Source: Deltaproteobacteria bacterium ADurb.Bin207
GTDB taxonomy: Bacteria; Myxococcota_A; Polyangia; Polyangiales; Polyangiaceae
NCBI GenBank assembly: GCA_002070115.1
Contig: MWCO01000061.1
Location: forward strand, 1 to 36,763
DNA: 36,763 nt
Direction of reading: 5' to 3'
How positions within the stretch are numbered: the first letter of the stretch is position 1; the number at the start of each line of letters is the position of its first letter. This document shows positions 16,916 through 25,732 of this stretch, in pieces. The notes beneath the pieces are model-generated. The model worked only from the letters and a program-made list of their open reading frames with translations. It did not search any database and was not told the origin of the DNA. A program made the position numbers and the translations under genes.

Positions 16916-17023
16916 TGCGCTGATAACATCCTATTTCACGATTCCAGCCCAAGCGCCAAGGGTTTTTGGTGAGAAGGTACGATCTTTCCCACCCTTGGAT
17001 TGGCCATTGCTCGTTGTCCGAGC

Positions 17024-18658
17024 CTATCGAGCCGCTTTGCAGCAACGAAAACCCGTTTGCGCGCCGGCATAGGTCTCGTTATGGGAAGAGGTGGCGGCGC
17101 GGCAGCGGTTTCGGCCCATTAGCCACCAGCCTCCTCGCAAAATCGAGCGATTCGGCGGTTTGTTACCCGGTCGTTGCGTCCATTCGTCCACATTGCCTAC
17201 GAGGTTGAATACACCGAAGGGACTTTTGCATCCCGGCAGGGAATCGGCGGCAACCCGCTGGTCGAATAGCTCATTGCCTCGCACGAATAAGTTACTTTTA
17301 TCGTGATTGCAGCGAGCGCCGTCGCGCACATACCCATACGGATAGGGCCATGCCTCCGGTCCTTCGCAAGCGAATTCCCATTCCTGTTCGAAGCACATCC
17401 TTTTATCCATCTTGCGGCATAAGTATTCCGCCTCGGGAAATGCAACGTTCACAAGCGGGAGCCGTTCGCCCGGAGAAGTAAATTCGTAGCGGTCGATGCA
17501 AAACCGCATCTGGCGTCGCGGCCCTTTGCATACCGTCTTTTCGAATTGTCCGCAGGCTCGCTCCGGCATTCCCGCAGGGTCGATGAAGCCCTGGCAGACC
17601 TGTTCGACGACGGCACAACGCTCGCCTTGCACCAATACCATATCGACGGGGCACGGGGCTTTTCTCGACTCATAGGGCGGAGGGGAAACGTGGGGCAAAA
17701 AGCCAAAGGCGTTGTGAAAGGAACGGGGCTCGTCGCGACGGGTCGATCGGGCGGGGGGTTGAACGGCAGGTGGATTCACGGATTCGGAAGCGGGGGGGGT
17801 AGGCGGTGGGGACGGAGCCGTCTTTGCGGTTTTGCAGCAGCGAAATCCGGTAGTAAAGTCGTGATAATGCTCTTTATGGTCGGGGGTTACATAATGACAC
17901 CCCTGCCCGTTGACCACCGAATCCACATAATGTCCTCCCATGAGCAGCGGTCGGGTCGGCCCCTTGGTCCATTCGAGCAGGTTGCCCACCAGGTCGAAAA
18001 CGCCCTCGGGGGTTTTGCACTCGGGATAAGCCCCTGTTTTCGCAAGGGTATCCGGTTGCTGGTTGAGACGGGCGTCGTTGAGCGTGACGGCATCGTGCCG
18101 GCGCCGTCCTGGAAATACCAGACTCACTGGATGAATTCGGGTTCTGTCGTTGCACGCGCGGGCGCGGTGTTTCTGGCCGTATGGATAGGTGCGCTTGGGT
18201 TTTTCCACGCCCTGGCAAGCGTCGAGCCACTCCTGGGTCGTGCAAATCCGTTTTCCCGCGGCTTCACAGGCGCGCGTCGCCTGAAAAAGGGAGATATGCG
18301 CTTGCGGCACGACATCCGGACGGCTTACGGCTACGACCTTTTTGGTACCGACAGGCAAGTAAGGGCTGATCGGTGAGCCGTGTTCATCGACCAACGAAGC
18401 TTCCCATTGGTCGACACAGAGCTGCGGTCCGACAAGGGCCATGCCTTGAGGGCAGGGCTCGAAGGCTGAAGGTTCGGGCGTGGTCGTGGAAAGGGTCGGG
18501 CGAACCGAAGATACGGCAGGGGGCGGCACCGAGGCAGCGACAGGGGTTGCTTGGGCACTGGACGCCTCGCCCACGATCTCGGAGCCCTGCGTCGGCTGCT
18601 TACAGGCGCAAACGCCCAACCCCATCGAAAGGACGGTCAAGGTTGCGATCGAGCGCAT
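17024..18658 (-). CDS. Lipoprotein with two tandem SUMF1/FGE-like domains
   Basis: 544 residues from ATG 18658, chosen because it begins a lipoprotein signal, MRSIATLTVLSMGLGVCAC (V-C-A-C, Cys19), with GGGGGAA just upstream; an upstream ATG at 18679 is possible. A Ser/Pro/Thr linker runs to ~65. Domain 1 (~68-285) has LCVDQWEASLV, AAGKRICTTQEWLDAC, GVFDLVGNLLEWTKG and TTGFRCCKT. A Pro-rich linker follows, then domain 2 (~350-544) with FCIDRYEFTSPG, MDKRMCFEQEWEFAC, GVFNLVGNVDEWTQ and QTGFRCCKA. Neither domain has the first FGE catalytic Cys, so formylglycine formation is unlikely. Duplication inside one polypeptide suggests paired ligand or partner binding (inference). Confidence 0.85.
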   Translation of the reverse strand: MRSIATLTVLSMGLGVCACKQPTQGSEIVGEASSAQATPVAASVPPPAVSSVRPTLSTTTPEPSAFEPCPQGMALVGPQLCVDQWEASLVDEHGSPISPYLPVGTKKVVAVSRPDVVPQAHISLFQATRACEAAGKRICTTQEWLDACQGVEKPKRTYPYGQKHRARACNDRTRIHPVSLVFPGRRRHDAVTLNDARLNQQPDTLAKTGAYPECKTPEGVFDLVGNLLEWTKGPTRPLLMGGHYVDSVVNGQGCHYVTPDHKEHYHDFTTGFRCCKTAKTAPSPPPTPPASESVNPPAVQPPARSTRRDEPRSFHNAFGFLPHVSPPPYESRKAPCPVDMVLVQGERCAVVEQVCQGFIDPAGMPERACGQFEKTVCKGPRRQMRFCIDRYEFTSPGERLPLVNVAFPEAEYLCRKMDKRMCFEQEWEFACEGPEAWPYPYGYVRDGARCNHDKSNLFVRGNELFDQRVAADSLPGCKSPFGVFNLVGNVDEWTQRPGNKPPNRSILRGGWWLMGRNRCRAATSSHNETYAGAQTGFRCCKAAR

Positions 18659-18767
18659 GGTTCCCCCGCTGACGTTCATGAAAGCCGTAGGAATCGAAGG
18701 CAAGGAAGCCAGCCAAATATAGCGAAACCCTGGCGGATAACCAAGAATCCGGTCGGATTTCGGGTGC

Positions 18768-19463
18768 TTAGGCATGCACGACCACCACGGTGGCGGCTCC
18801 CGTTTCCGTCGTGACGGTCATGCCATGCCAACCTTCCGGAATCGAGGGTTCCGCCCATAAGAACAGCCATCGCGCATCGATGGGGGCCACGTTGACGCAT
18901 CCCAAGCTGACTTTTTCTCCCCAGGCATCATGCCAATAGGCGGCATGCATGGCGTAAGCGCCGAAATAGGGCATGACGAAAGGCACGTCGAAGTGCATGG
19001 TGCTGTTGACGGCGAGGGTTGATGTCCAGTATTTTCCGAGAATCGAGAAAATGCCAGGTGGGGTGGCGGATTGGAGTACGTTGGAGCCTTTTTCGATCGG
19101 TTCTCCCCGGCCAGTGGCGACCAGGGTGGCGAAAACGGGACGATTTCCCTCATAAGCGATCAGCCATCCTTCATGCACGCTTACTTCGACCCAGGTTCGC
19201 CGTGGTGGAGGCGGCGGCGCTTTGGTTCCAAGGGACCAGCGCACTTTATCGTACAAACCTGGTCCCTGGGTGGGGTCCCCCCATGGGTTGACGGGCGACG
19301 CTTTGATTTCGACGATATCGCTGGCGCGCGCCCAGAGATTATCTTTGGTTTCCATGTAGTTCGTGCCGTTTTGCTCCACGGTTTGACCCGTCAATCCGAA
19401 CGAAGCATGCTTCGGCCAGTCTGCTCCACGAGGAACGATCGTTCCGTCTGCCTGACGAAGGAA
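18768..19463 (-). CDS. L,D-transpeptidase (YkuD) catalytic half, separated by an apparent frameshift
   Basis: This frame carries the whole catalytic domain of an L,D-transpeptidase, which makes 3-3 peptidoglycan cross-links or attaches proteins to peptidoglycan using an active-site Cys. Seen: a HAAYWHDAWG block and the SLGCVNV nucleophile motif. It has no credible start of its own; the frame is open up to a TAA at 19464-19466, and its upstream residues (DGTIVPRGADWPKH, then LTGQTVEQNG) fit directly onto the gene at 19339-20370 in the neighbouring frame. The 56-base overlap of frames and continuous content argue for a single gene broken by a one-base indel at roughly 19455-19463. A sequencing error, a pseudogene or programmed frameshifting all remain possible. 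Confidence 0.8.
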   Translation of the reverse strand, partial: FLRQADGTIVPRGADWPKHASFGLTGQTVEQNGTNYMETKDNLWARASDIVEIKASPVNPWGDPTQGPGLYDKVRWSLGTKAPPPPPRRTWVEVSVHEGWLIAYEGNRPVFATLVATGRGEPIEKGSNVLQSATPPGIFSILGKYWTSTLAVNSTMHFDVPFVMPYFGAYAMHAAYWHDAWGEKVSLGCVNVAPIDARWLFLWAEPSIPEGWHGMTVTTETGAATVVVVHA

Positions 19464-20370
19464 TTAATTGTGTACGATCTTTCACAAATCCAATCGGCAA
19501 GGTGTCATTTTCCTCCAAATTGCGCCCTTGAAACGTGGATGGGTGGTAGGGGGCCAGGCGGTCCCGAGGCACGAAAACACCGTCGCCCGTCACCACCCAC
19601 GCTCGTCCTTCGGCATCGAAAACGTGGGAATAACTCATGGCGGAGCCCGCCTTCACCATCGGCACATGCTCGTGGACCCTGGGCAGGGAGTCGACAAAAG
19701 AAGGGATGGCCTGGCCGGACAGCGATACATCCACGTCTCGCAACAAAAACGGTATTTCCCCGACATGATCCCCCGTACGAAGGGCTGTGACCATCGCAAA
19801 GTGCGAGTCGAACTGAAACTCCCGCTGCCTTTGCTGCTCTACCGTGGGCAGCTTTTCGTAGCGCGGGGCTTGCCGGGATTCGGCATAGTCGTGAAGCCAA
19901 GGCCGGTCGCGACTAGGTGCGATATGTTGGACCGCCACCACGGCCGGATCGGTGGGGTCCAAAGAAACACGACGATCGGCGCAAACGTAGCCCCTGGGTT
20001 CGATGGCATAAAACGCATCGCAGCCCACTCCCCGAACCGGCTCCGGCTCCCGAAGAACCACGCGGCTGCCAAGTCCCAAAAAGCCAATCCAAGGCGCTTG
20101 CGTCGACGGACGCGTTCGGATCCACACATGCCGATGAAGAGCGTATAATACGGGGATATTTCCCGTCTGCTCCAGGTCCTCGGCAGACGCGGCAGCAGGC
20201 AAATCCTCCTCCGCTTCCCCTCCCGCCTGCCCGTGCGGTATCGCTGGCGTGCTCGACAACAAGGATTGCACGGGAGTGTCACGGTCAGGAGCGCAGCCGA
20301 AAAACATGGTAGCGCTAAAAAACAGGCGAGAATAAAGGATCTGGCGGGACATGTCGTGCAAGGTATCCAT
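19339..20370 (-). CDS. N-terminal half of the frameshifted L,D-transpeptidase: lipoprotein with SH3-like domain
   Basis: The reading frame begins MDTLHDMSRQILYS and has a lipoprotein-like signal ending FFGC, then an Asp/Glu/Ala linker. An SH3-like segment at ~75-130 (HVWIRTRPSTQ, GLGSRVVLREPEPV, GYVCADRRVSLD) is typical of the wall-binding part of these enzymes. The recognisable protein ends around the sequence KDRTQLI (~19465). Beyond this point the residues in this frame are Arg/Ser-rich and look like out-of-frame translation before the stop at 19339. The start is uncertain: ATG 20370 has AAGGA close upstream, and ATG 20352 is also possible. Joined to 18768-19463, the product would be about 530 residues. 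Confidence 0.72.
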   Translation of the reverse strand: MDTLHDMSRQILYSRLFFSATMFFGCAPDRDTPVQSLLSSTPAIPHGQAGGEAEEDLPAAASAEDLEQTGNIPVLYALHRHVWIRTRPSTQAPWIGFLGLGSRVVLREPEPVRGVGCDAFYAIEPRGYVCADRRVSLDPTDPAVVAVQHIAPSRDRPWLHDYAESRQAPRYEKLPTVEQQRQREFQFDSHFAMVTALRTGDHVGEIPFLLRDVDVSLSGQAIPSFVDSLPRVHEHVPMVKAGSAMSYSHVFDAEGRAWVVTGDGVFVPRDRLAPYHPSTFQGRNLEENDTLPIGFVKDRTQLIPSSGRRNDRSSWSRLAEACFVRIDGSNRGAKRHELHGNQR

Positions 20371-20472
20371 CTTCCTTACCTTGGCCAAAGAAACCGATCG
20401 ACCGCCGCGACGATATCCGGCACCGATCTTGGCTAGTCCCGGAGCTGCCAGCGGTCTGCCGTAGGTAATGCG

Positions 20473-21837
20473 TCATTCCTCGCCGCGCAGTCCCAAGGCT
20501 TTGCACTTTTTATAAAAATGGCTTCGTTCCAATTCGAGACCGCGGGCGGTGGCGGCCATCTGCCCGCCGAAATGCGCAAGGGCTTCTTGGACAATCATGC
20601 GCTCGGCTTCCTCCGCGAGCACCCGAAACGGAACTCCGGGCCGGTACAATCCCCCCGCCGAGGCCTGTGGTCCTGCCCCAAGGCATACCCGAACATCTTC
20701 CCCTCCAATCCTGTCGTCGTGAGATAAAATCACCAATCTTTCTATAATGTTACGCAACTCCCGCACGTTGCCCGGCCAGCTATGCTGGCAAAGCGCCTCC
20801 ATGCCTCCGTCGTCGATACTCGCTTCGGGTCGGTCATTGTTGCGCGCCGCCAGCGCCAAAAAGTGGCGAGCCAGTTCCGGAATATCCTCCCGTCGGGCGC
20901 GTAACGGGGGAATCACAAGGGGAACGACGTTCAATCGATCGTATAAATCGGGGCGGAATGATCCTTGTTGGCAAGCTTCGACGAGATCCCGGTTGGTGGC
21001 GGCCACCACACGCACGTCGATGGGTAAGGTTTCATTGCCCCCGACCCTTTCGATTTCATGTTCTTGCAGCACACGCAGCAGCTTGGCTTGCATATCGAGG
21101 GGCATATCTCCCACCTCATCGAGAAAGATCGTTCCTCCTGAAGCCCTTTCGAACTTACCCCTTCGCTGCCGCGTAGCCCCGGTGAACGCGCCCGCCTCGT
21201 GCCCGAAGAGTTCACTTTCAATGAGTTCTTTGGGAATTGCGGCGCAATTGAGTTTTTCGAGGGGTTGTCGGGCCCGAGAGGAAGCCTGGTGGATGGCTCG
21301 CGCCACGAGTTCTTTGCCGGTTCCCCGCTCTCCCAACACAAGCACGCTAGCTTGGGATTTGGCCGCCCGCCCCATCTGGTCGCGCAATACCTGCATCGCG
21401 CGAGAACTCCCCACCATATCCCCCCCCCACCCCGTCGCTCGTCGAAGCTCCCGGCTTTCTGCTTCCGCTTTCACCAATCGCAGCGTATTTTCGACCACCA
21501 ACAGCAACCGGTCGGTCGACAACGGTTTTTCAAGAAAATCGATCGCGCCCAGACGCGTGGCACGAACCGCCGCGTCGACGGTAGCGTGTCCACTCATCAT
21601 GACCACCGGAATGTCGTTTTTCGCCTTTCGTAGCCGCTCGAGCAAACTTACGCCATCGCCATCGGGCAGAGCTACGTCGAACAAGGCAATGTCGTAACTT
21701 CGTTTCGCAAGGTGTTCTTCGGCAATTCCGACCGCACCCGCCACATCCACCGCATAGCCTTCGAGCGACAACGTTTTTTTGAGCGCCGTCAGAATCGGAA
21801 TATCATCGTCGACAACGAGAACATGAGCCTTCGACAT
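20473..21837 (-). CDS. NtrC-family sigma-54-dependent response regulator
   Basis: 454 residues with three complete domains. The receiver domain (1-120) has the acidic pocket VVDDD, phospho-acceptor Asp54 in LFDVALP and Lys104 in EKPL. The AAA+ domain (~140-370) has Walker A GERGTGKE at 169-176, the sigma-54 loop GAFTGA at 216-221, Walker B GTIFLDEVGD and an arginine-finger region. The C-terminal Fis-type helix-turn-helix covers ~410-450. All motifs are intact, so it should activate sigma-54 promoters when phosphorylated. No histidine kinase is adjacent, so its partner lies elsewhere. It diverges from the PATAN-DnaJ-TPR gene across only 89 bases, making that gene a candidate target (inference). 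Confidence 0.95.
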   Translation of the reverse strand: MSKAHVLVVDDDIPILTALKKTLSLEGYAVDVAGAVGIAEEHLAKRSYDIALFDVALPDGDGVSLLERLRKAKNDIPVVMMSGHATVDAAVRATRLGAIDFLEKPLSTDRLLLVVENTLRLVKAEAESRELRRATGWGGDMVGSSRAMQVLRDQMGRAAKSQASVLVLGERGTGKELVARAIHQASSRARQPLEKLNCAAIPKELIESELFGHEAGAFTGATRQRRGKFERASGGTIFLDEVGDMPLDMQAKLLRVLQEHEIERVGGNETLPIDVRVVAATNRDLVEACQQGSFRPDLYDRLNVVPLVIPPLRARREDIPELARHFLALAARNNDRPEASIDDGGMEALCQHSWPGNVRELRNIIERLVILSHDDRIGGEDVRVCLGAGPQASAGGLYRPGVPFRVLAEEAERMIVQEALAHFGGQMAATARGLELERSHFYKKCKALGLRGEE

Positions 21838-21926
21838 AGGCTGAAACTAAGGTCTTCCACCTCGAAGAAACAAGTGCATTTACGGATTGCCTCGCGGATG
21901 GACTGTCGAAACATTAAAGCGCTGGT

Positions 21927-23687
21927 ATGATGCCCCCCTTGATGGACCGAACGTCCGAATTGATTCCGACAGCCCAAGGGGACTTGGTCAAGACCCCGTT
22001 GGCGCATCTCATCGTATTCATAGCGGACAAGAAGTTGACTGGCTCTCTTGTGCTGCATGGTGACGATGGCAGCACCAGCACGCTGTACTTTTCGACAGGC
22101 GCCCCCGCCAAAGTCAAGACGACTTATCCGGGAACGTATCTTGGACGTGTCCTTTTGCAGCTTGGCTACATCGATGACGAGTTGTTGGAGTCGACGGTCC
22201 TGGAGATGCAACAAACGGGGACGTTGCACGGACAATTGCTTCGCTCGATGGGTGCCATCGACGAAGCGCAGCTCGTGGCGGGTCTTCGTGAGCAAATGAT
22301 GCGCCGGATCTTGAAGATTTTCGAAAAAGTAGGCGACGTTACGACCTATGCTTTCTACGGCGACATTAATTTGCTCGATGATTTCGGTGGGCGCGAGCTG
22401 ACGCCGATGGACCCATACCGGGTGGTGTGGGAGGGAATGCATGTGCGGCCCAATGACCCCAGCATCGATCCGACCCTGGCCCGTCTCGCCGCGGCGCCCA
22501 TTGGCATCAACACCAACGCGGATTTTCGTCGATTTGGGTTTGGCCCTCCCGAAGGAAAGGTGATCGAACTGCTCGCCCTTCGACCCATGTCCGTCGCGCA
22601 AGTGCTCGACCTGAACATCATGCCCATAAGGCAGCTCAAGCTTCTGTTGTACGTGCTGATGATCACCAGGGGAATCGTGGTGGTGCCGGTGCAAACCAGC
22701 GCACCAGCGCGGAAACCACAAGCCTCGGAACCGGCAGTGGTTGCCCCCAACGCGCCCCCGGACTCCAGTCGCACCGGTTCCGAAGCCGCCCAGGCATCGC
22801 GACAAGCGGTCCCCATGGCGCGGGTCAAGTTGAAGAAAGTCGCCGCTTCTTCGACCGTTACACCCATGGCGCTTTCCCCGCAGGACATTCAACAGCGCGC
22901 TTCCCAAGTCGACGCAGAAAGCTATTTCGAGGTTTTGGGCGTCGATCAGAACGCTTCCCCCGACGTGGTGCGTTCCGCATACTTTTCTTTGGCGAAGCAG
23001 TGGCATCCCGACCGACTTCCCGACTCGTACCATGAGGTCCGGGATGATGCGGCAAAGGTATTCGCACGAATGTCCGATGCGTTCCAAACGCTGAGCGACC
23101 CGGACAAAAGAGCCCAATACGTCGAGGCTCTCGAAAAAGGTGGAACCAACAAGGACGAACAGGCCAAAGTTCAGCAAGTCATCGAAGCCACCATCGAGTA
23201 TCAGAAAGCGGAAGTCTACCTTCGAAAACACGACCTCGGTAAAGCCCTTCGCTCCGCACAAAAAGCCTACGAGGGCGATCCGGAACAGTCGCACCATCTA
23301 GCGCTTTACGCCTGGGTTCTGTCCCAACAACCAGAGGCCCAGCAATCCAAAGACTTCGAAACCTCCCTGCGTTTGCTCGACCAAGCCATCAAACTCGACG
23401 CCCGTTGTGAACAGGCATTTTTCTATCGGGCCATGTTGAACAAACAATTGGGAAAGCACGCCTCCGCATTGCGTGACTTCAAACAAGTCGTTGAACTCAA
23501 CCCCCGCAATATCGAAGCAAGCCGAGAGGTCCGTCTCGCCACCATGCGAGGAGGAGCCAAAGCCCTCGCCGACGAAAAACCCACGTCTTCCGAACGCACC
23601 AAAACCAAACCCGGTGCATCCGAATCCATCAATTGGACACAAGACAGCGTCAGCGACATCTTCGGAAAGCTGTTCAAAAAAAAGTAG
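21927..23687 (+). CDS. PATAN (DUF4388)-DnaJ-TPR protein
   Basis: 586 residues. A DUF4388/PATAN domain at ~15-250 (HLIVFIADKKLTGSLVLHG, then VKTTYPGTYLGRVLL) is of a type found in regulators of Myxococcota and other deltaproteobacteria. A Pro/Ala linker with basic patches leads to a J domain at 332-398 (YFEVLGVDQNASPDVVRSAY) with an intact HPD at 360-362, which should stimulate an Hsp70 partner. Two to three TPR units follow (~420-550), then a Lys-rich end. It is probably cytoplasmic. Starts at 21927 or 21942 are both possible; neither has a strong Shine-Dalgarno sequence. PATAN domains have been linked to response regulator signalling, so the divergent NtrC-type neighbour may be functionally relevant (inference). 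Confidence 0.9.
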   Translation: MMPPLMDRTSELIPTAQGDLVKTPLAHLIVFIADKKLTGSLVLHGDDGSTSTLYFSTGAPAKVKTTYPGTYLGRVLLQLGYIDDELLESTVLEMQQTGTLHGQLLRSMGAIDEAQLVAGLREQMMRRILKIFEKVGDVTTYAFYGDINLLDDFGGRELTPMDPYRVVWEGMHVRPNDPSIDPTLARLAAAPIGINTNADFRRFGFGPPEGKVIELLALRPMSVAQVLDLNIMPIRQLKLLLYVLMITRGIVVVPVQTSAPARKPQASEPAVVAPNAPPDSSRTGSEAAQASRQAVPMARVKLKKVAASSTVTPMALSPQDIQQRASQVDAESYFEVLGVDQNASPDVVRSAYFSLAKQWHPDRLPDSYHEVRDDAAKVFARMSDAFQTLSDPDKRAQYVEALEKGGTNKDEQAKVQQVIEATIEYQKAEVYLRKHDLGKALRSAQKAYEGDPEQSHHLALYAWVLSQQPEAQQSKDFETSLRLLDQAIKLDARCEQAFFYRAMLNKQLGKHASALRDFKQVVELNPRNIEASREVRLATMRGGAKALADEKPTSSERTKTKPGASESINWTQDSVSDIFGKLFKKK

Positions 23688-24098
23688 CTGGGCATCCAGC
23701 AGAATCGTCACCTACGCCCTGCGTAACCCCCATTGCCCCTGATTCAACGACATTTCCCGTGACTTCCCAACCACAGTCGCGACAGAGCTGTCAGGGGTCG
23801 AACGCCTCGTCGTCTCTCGACAAATCCATAACTATTCAAAATCAATATATATTTCCTTGTGGCACCGCCTTTGCCTTCTTGCTCACAGCACAGCCGCCGA
23901 CTTCATCCAAGGCGTCGTGCTGGTTCCTTTCTTACTTAGTCTGAAATCACTTGCTTGGATTACCATGGCTTACCGTCGTTTCCCCGACGGGCTCGCGACC
24001 GCGGGCGAATACTCCTCGAATTCGGATCGGTCACCCATCGCTATCGCGATCATCCTTACGCTCTGTTGCCGGTCCGAATTCGGGGATGTTCTATTTTG
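23688..24098. other. Convergent intergenic region, about 411 bases
   Basis: Lies between the ends of the PATAN-DnaJ-TPR gene and prmC. No supported gene. It contains inverted arms CCCCTGA (23736-23742) and TCAGGGG (23791-23797) with a GTCGCGAC palindrome between them, an AT-rich patch near 23829-23855, and a second inverted repeat at 24018-24081. It is too long for a simple shared terminator and might hold a structured RNA; no known RNA family was recognised. Confidence 0.5.
24018..24081. repeat. Inverted repeat with 9-bp perfect arms
   Basis: GAATTCGGA (24018-24026) and TCCGAATTC (24073-24081) flank 46 bases that include the self-complementary core ATCGCGAT. It lies 18 bases beyond the stop of prmC. 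It could form a long-range stem in a transcript or be a protein-binding site. Confidence 0.45.
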
Positions 24099-25019
24099 TC
24101 AGGGACGAATTCCACGAACCACCCGATCCCGTTGGCCCAAATCCCGTACGATTTGCACGTCTTGCCACCCATTGCGGGTCATCATCTCCACCACCCGCGA
24201 GCCTTGGTCGCAAGCCATCTCCAATGCCAATTCGCCTCCTTGTTCCAACCATGACGGAGCATCGTGGATAAGCCGACGAATCAAGTCCAGACCGTCTTGG
24301 CCTCCATCGAGCGCCAACCGTGGTTCATGATTGCGAATGCTGGGTGAAAGCTGGTCCACCTGTTCACTCGGAATATACGGCGGGTTTGCCGTAATGAGAT
24401 GGAACCTTGGCTGACCTTTCACGGGGTCGAAAAGGTCTCCAGCGAAAAACGATACATTCCAGGCAACACCGAGCCGTACGGCATTGCGCGACGCCACCGC
24501 GATGGCGTCCGACGATAGATCCGTGGCCAATACTTGCCATGTCGGTCGCTCTTTCGCAAACGAGAGCGCGACATTGCCCGAACCCGTACACACGTCGAGC
24601 AATCGCCCGAACAAGTAACGCTCCTGGCTGCGTTTCAAGGCAACCTCCACCAGCGTTTCGGTGTCCGGCCGAGGAATCAGAACACGCGCGTCCACCTCGA
24701 AGTCGTGCCCATAAAACTCGCGCTCTTTTCGAAGATACGCGACCGGTTCGTGGTTTCGACGTCGGGTTACCAAGGCTCGATAGGCTCCCAATTCGTGTGC
24801 GGTCAGGGGCCGGTCGCGGTCGACGATGAGCTGGATTCGGTTGGCACCGAGCACGTGGGCCAACAGAAGCTCGGCTTCCAAACGCGGCGTTTCAACACCA
24901 CGAGACGCAAAATCCTCCGTGACCCACGCCAGTACCCGTCGAACGGTCCATGGTTCGGTACGCGGCGAAACAGTGGCGGGCGAATCCTGGGAAGTCATGA
25001 TGAGCGAAGGACTCTCCAT
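24099..25019 (-). CDS. prmC: Peptide chain release factor N5-glutamine methyltransferase
   Basis: 306 residues; PrmC (HemK) methylates the Gln of the GGQ motif in release factors RF1 and RF2 using S-adenosylmethionine. An N-terminal helical substrate-binding domain (~25-95, RLEAELLLAHVLGANR) leads to PVAYLRKEREFYG and LIPRPDTETLVEVAL. The SAM motif DVCTGSGNVALSFA and the catalytic NPPY (in ITANPPYIPSEQV) are intact. Length is slightly over the usual ~280 residues because of the N-terminus; ATG 24998 is an alternative start. In many genomes it sits next to prfA; here no release-factor gene is adjacent, and it lies downstream of a lipoprotein gene and lgt on the same strand. Confidence 0.95.
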   Translation of the reverse strand: MESPSLIMTSQDSPATVSPRTEPWTVRRVLAWVTEDFASRGVETPRLEAELLLAHVLGANRIQLIVDRDRPLTAHELGAYRALVTRRRNHEPVAYLRKEREFYGHDFEVDARVLIPRPDTETLVEVALKRSQERYLFGRLLDVCTGSGNVALSFAKERPTWQVLATDLSSDAIAVASRNAVRLGVAWNVSFFAGDLFDPVKGQPRFHLITANPPYIPSEQVDQLSPSIRNHEPRLALDGGQDGLDLIRRLIHDAPSWLEQGGELALEMACDQGSRVVEMMTRNGWQDVQIVRDLGQRDRVVRGIRP

Positions 25020-25089
25020 CCGATTCGAGGTTCATTGACCATGGAGTACCGTCTGTTGGATTCGTGGCATGAAGTCAATGGCACGGATC

Positions 25090-25683
25090 TCACTGGCAAA
25101 GAAACTGCGCTTGGACGGCAGTTTCTTTTGCGGCGAGGGTGAAGACTTTGGTGGCTTGGCAGTTTTGGGACGTAGAGCTGGGAGATGCGCCTACCAGGAT
25201 ATTGGGGTGCTCGCTGATGGGTTGTCCGCCTTGGGCGTCCGTGAATCCACGCAAGGAAAGGGTGTATTGGCCCGCGGTGATTGGCCAGCTTTCCGCACAC
25301 TGGCAAGAGACGGAATCATTGCAGGAGTTCATCACGAAATGGATGGGAATCCAGCTAATTTGAAGCGATTCGCCCGGCAATAGCTTACGAACGCGATTGG
25401 ATTTCGTGCATGGAGCGCACACACAGCCATTGCCACAGAAGGGGATGCAGGTTCGATGCACCACGAGTTCGGTCTGTCCATGAGCGAGTTCGAAGGCGGG
25501 CTGCGTATCCTGCCACGGAACATACAGGTCTTCCGTCAAGGGGTTGAGAAACGACAGGGTCATGGTTTCGACGGGGCCCGCGGTGACATTGGGTTTGCTT
25601 GCCGGGCTTTCATTTCCACCGCAACCGAGCCATCCCATCATGCACAGCAATACCCAAGACGAGCGGCGAGTTCGAACGGCCAT
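25090..25683 (-). CDS. Cys-rich lipoprotein of unknown function
   Basis: 197 residues from ATG 25683 (ATG 25713 would add ten). The signal MAVRTRRSSWVLLCMMGWLGC has a twin-Arg-like n-region and an imperfect lipobox, W-L-G-C. The mature protein carries a run of Cys residues (CIPFCGNGCVCAPC), further single Cys residues and a beta-rich pattern, suggesting a disulfide-stabilised secreted domain. It starts 49 bases after the lgt stop on the same strand and is probably in one transcript with it; prmC follows 70 bases downstream. No family recognised. Confidence 0.75.
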   Translation of the reverse strand: MAVRTRRSSWVLLCMMGWLGCGGNESPASKPNVTAGPVETMTLSFLNPLTEDLYVPWQDTQPAFELAHGQTELVVHRTCIPFCGNGCVCAPCTKSNRVRKLLPGESLQISWIPIHFVMNSCNDSVSCQCAESWPITAGQYTLSLRGFTDAQGGQPISEHPNILVGASPSSTSQNCQATKVFTLAAKETAVQAQFLCQ

Positions 25684-25732
25684 GGTGGCTTGGTATTGTG
25701 GCAGAAAGCTCATGGAAAGGTGCGTTTTCAGC

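Noticed and set aside
21789..23297. Minus-strand open frame of 502 codons
   Set aside because: The plus strand here encodes intact PATAN, J and TPR domains; the frame also overlaps the start of the NtrC-type gene.
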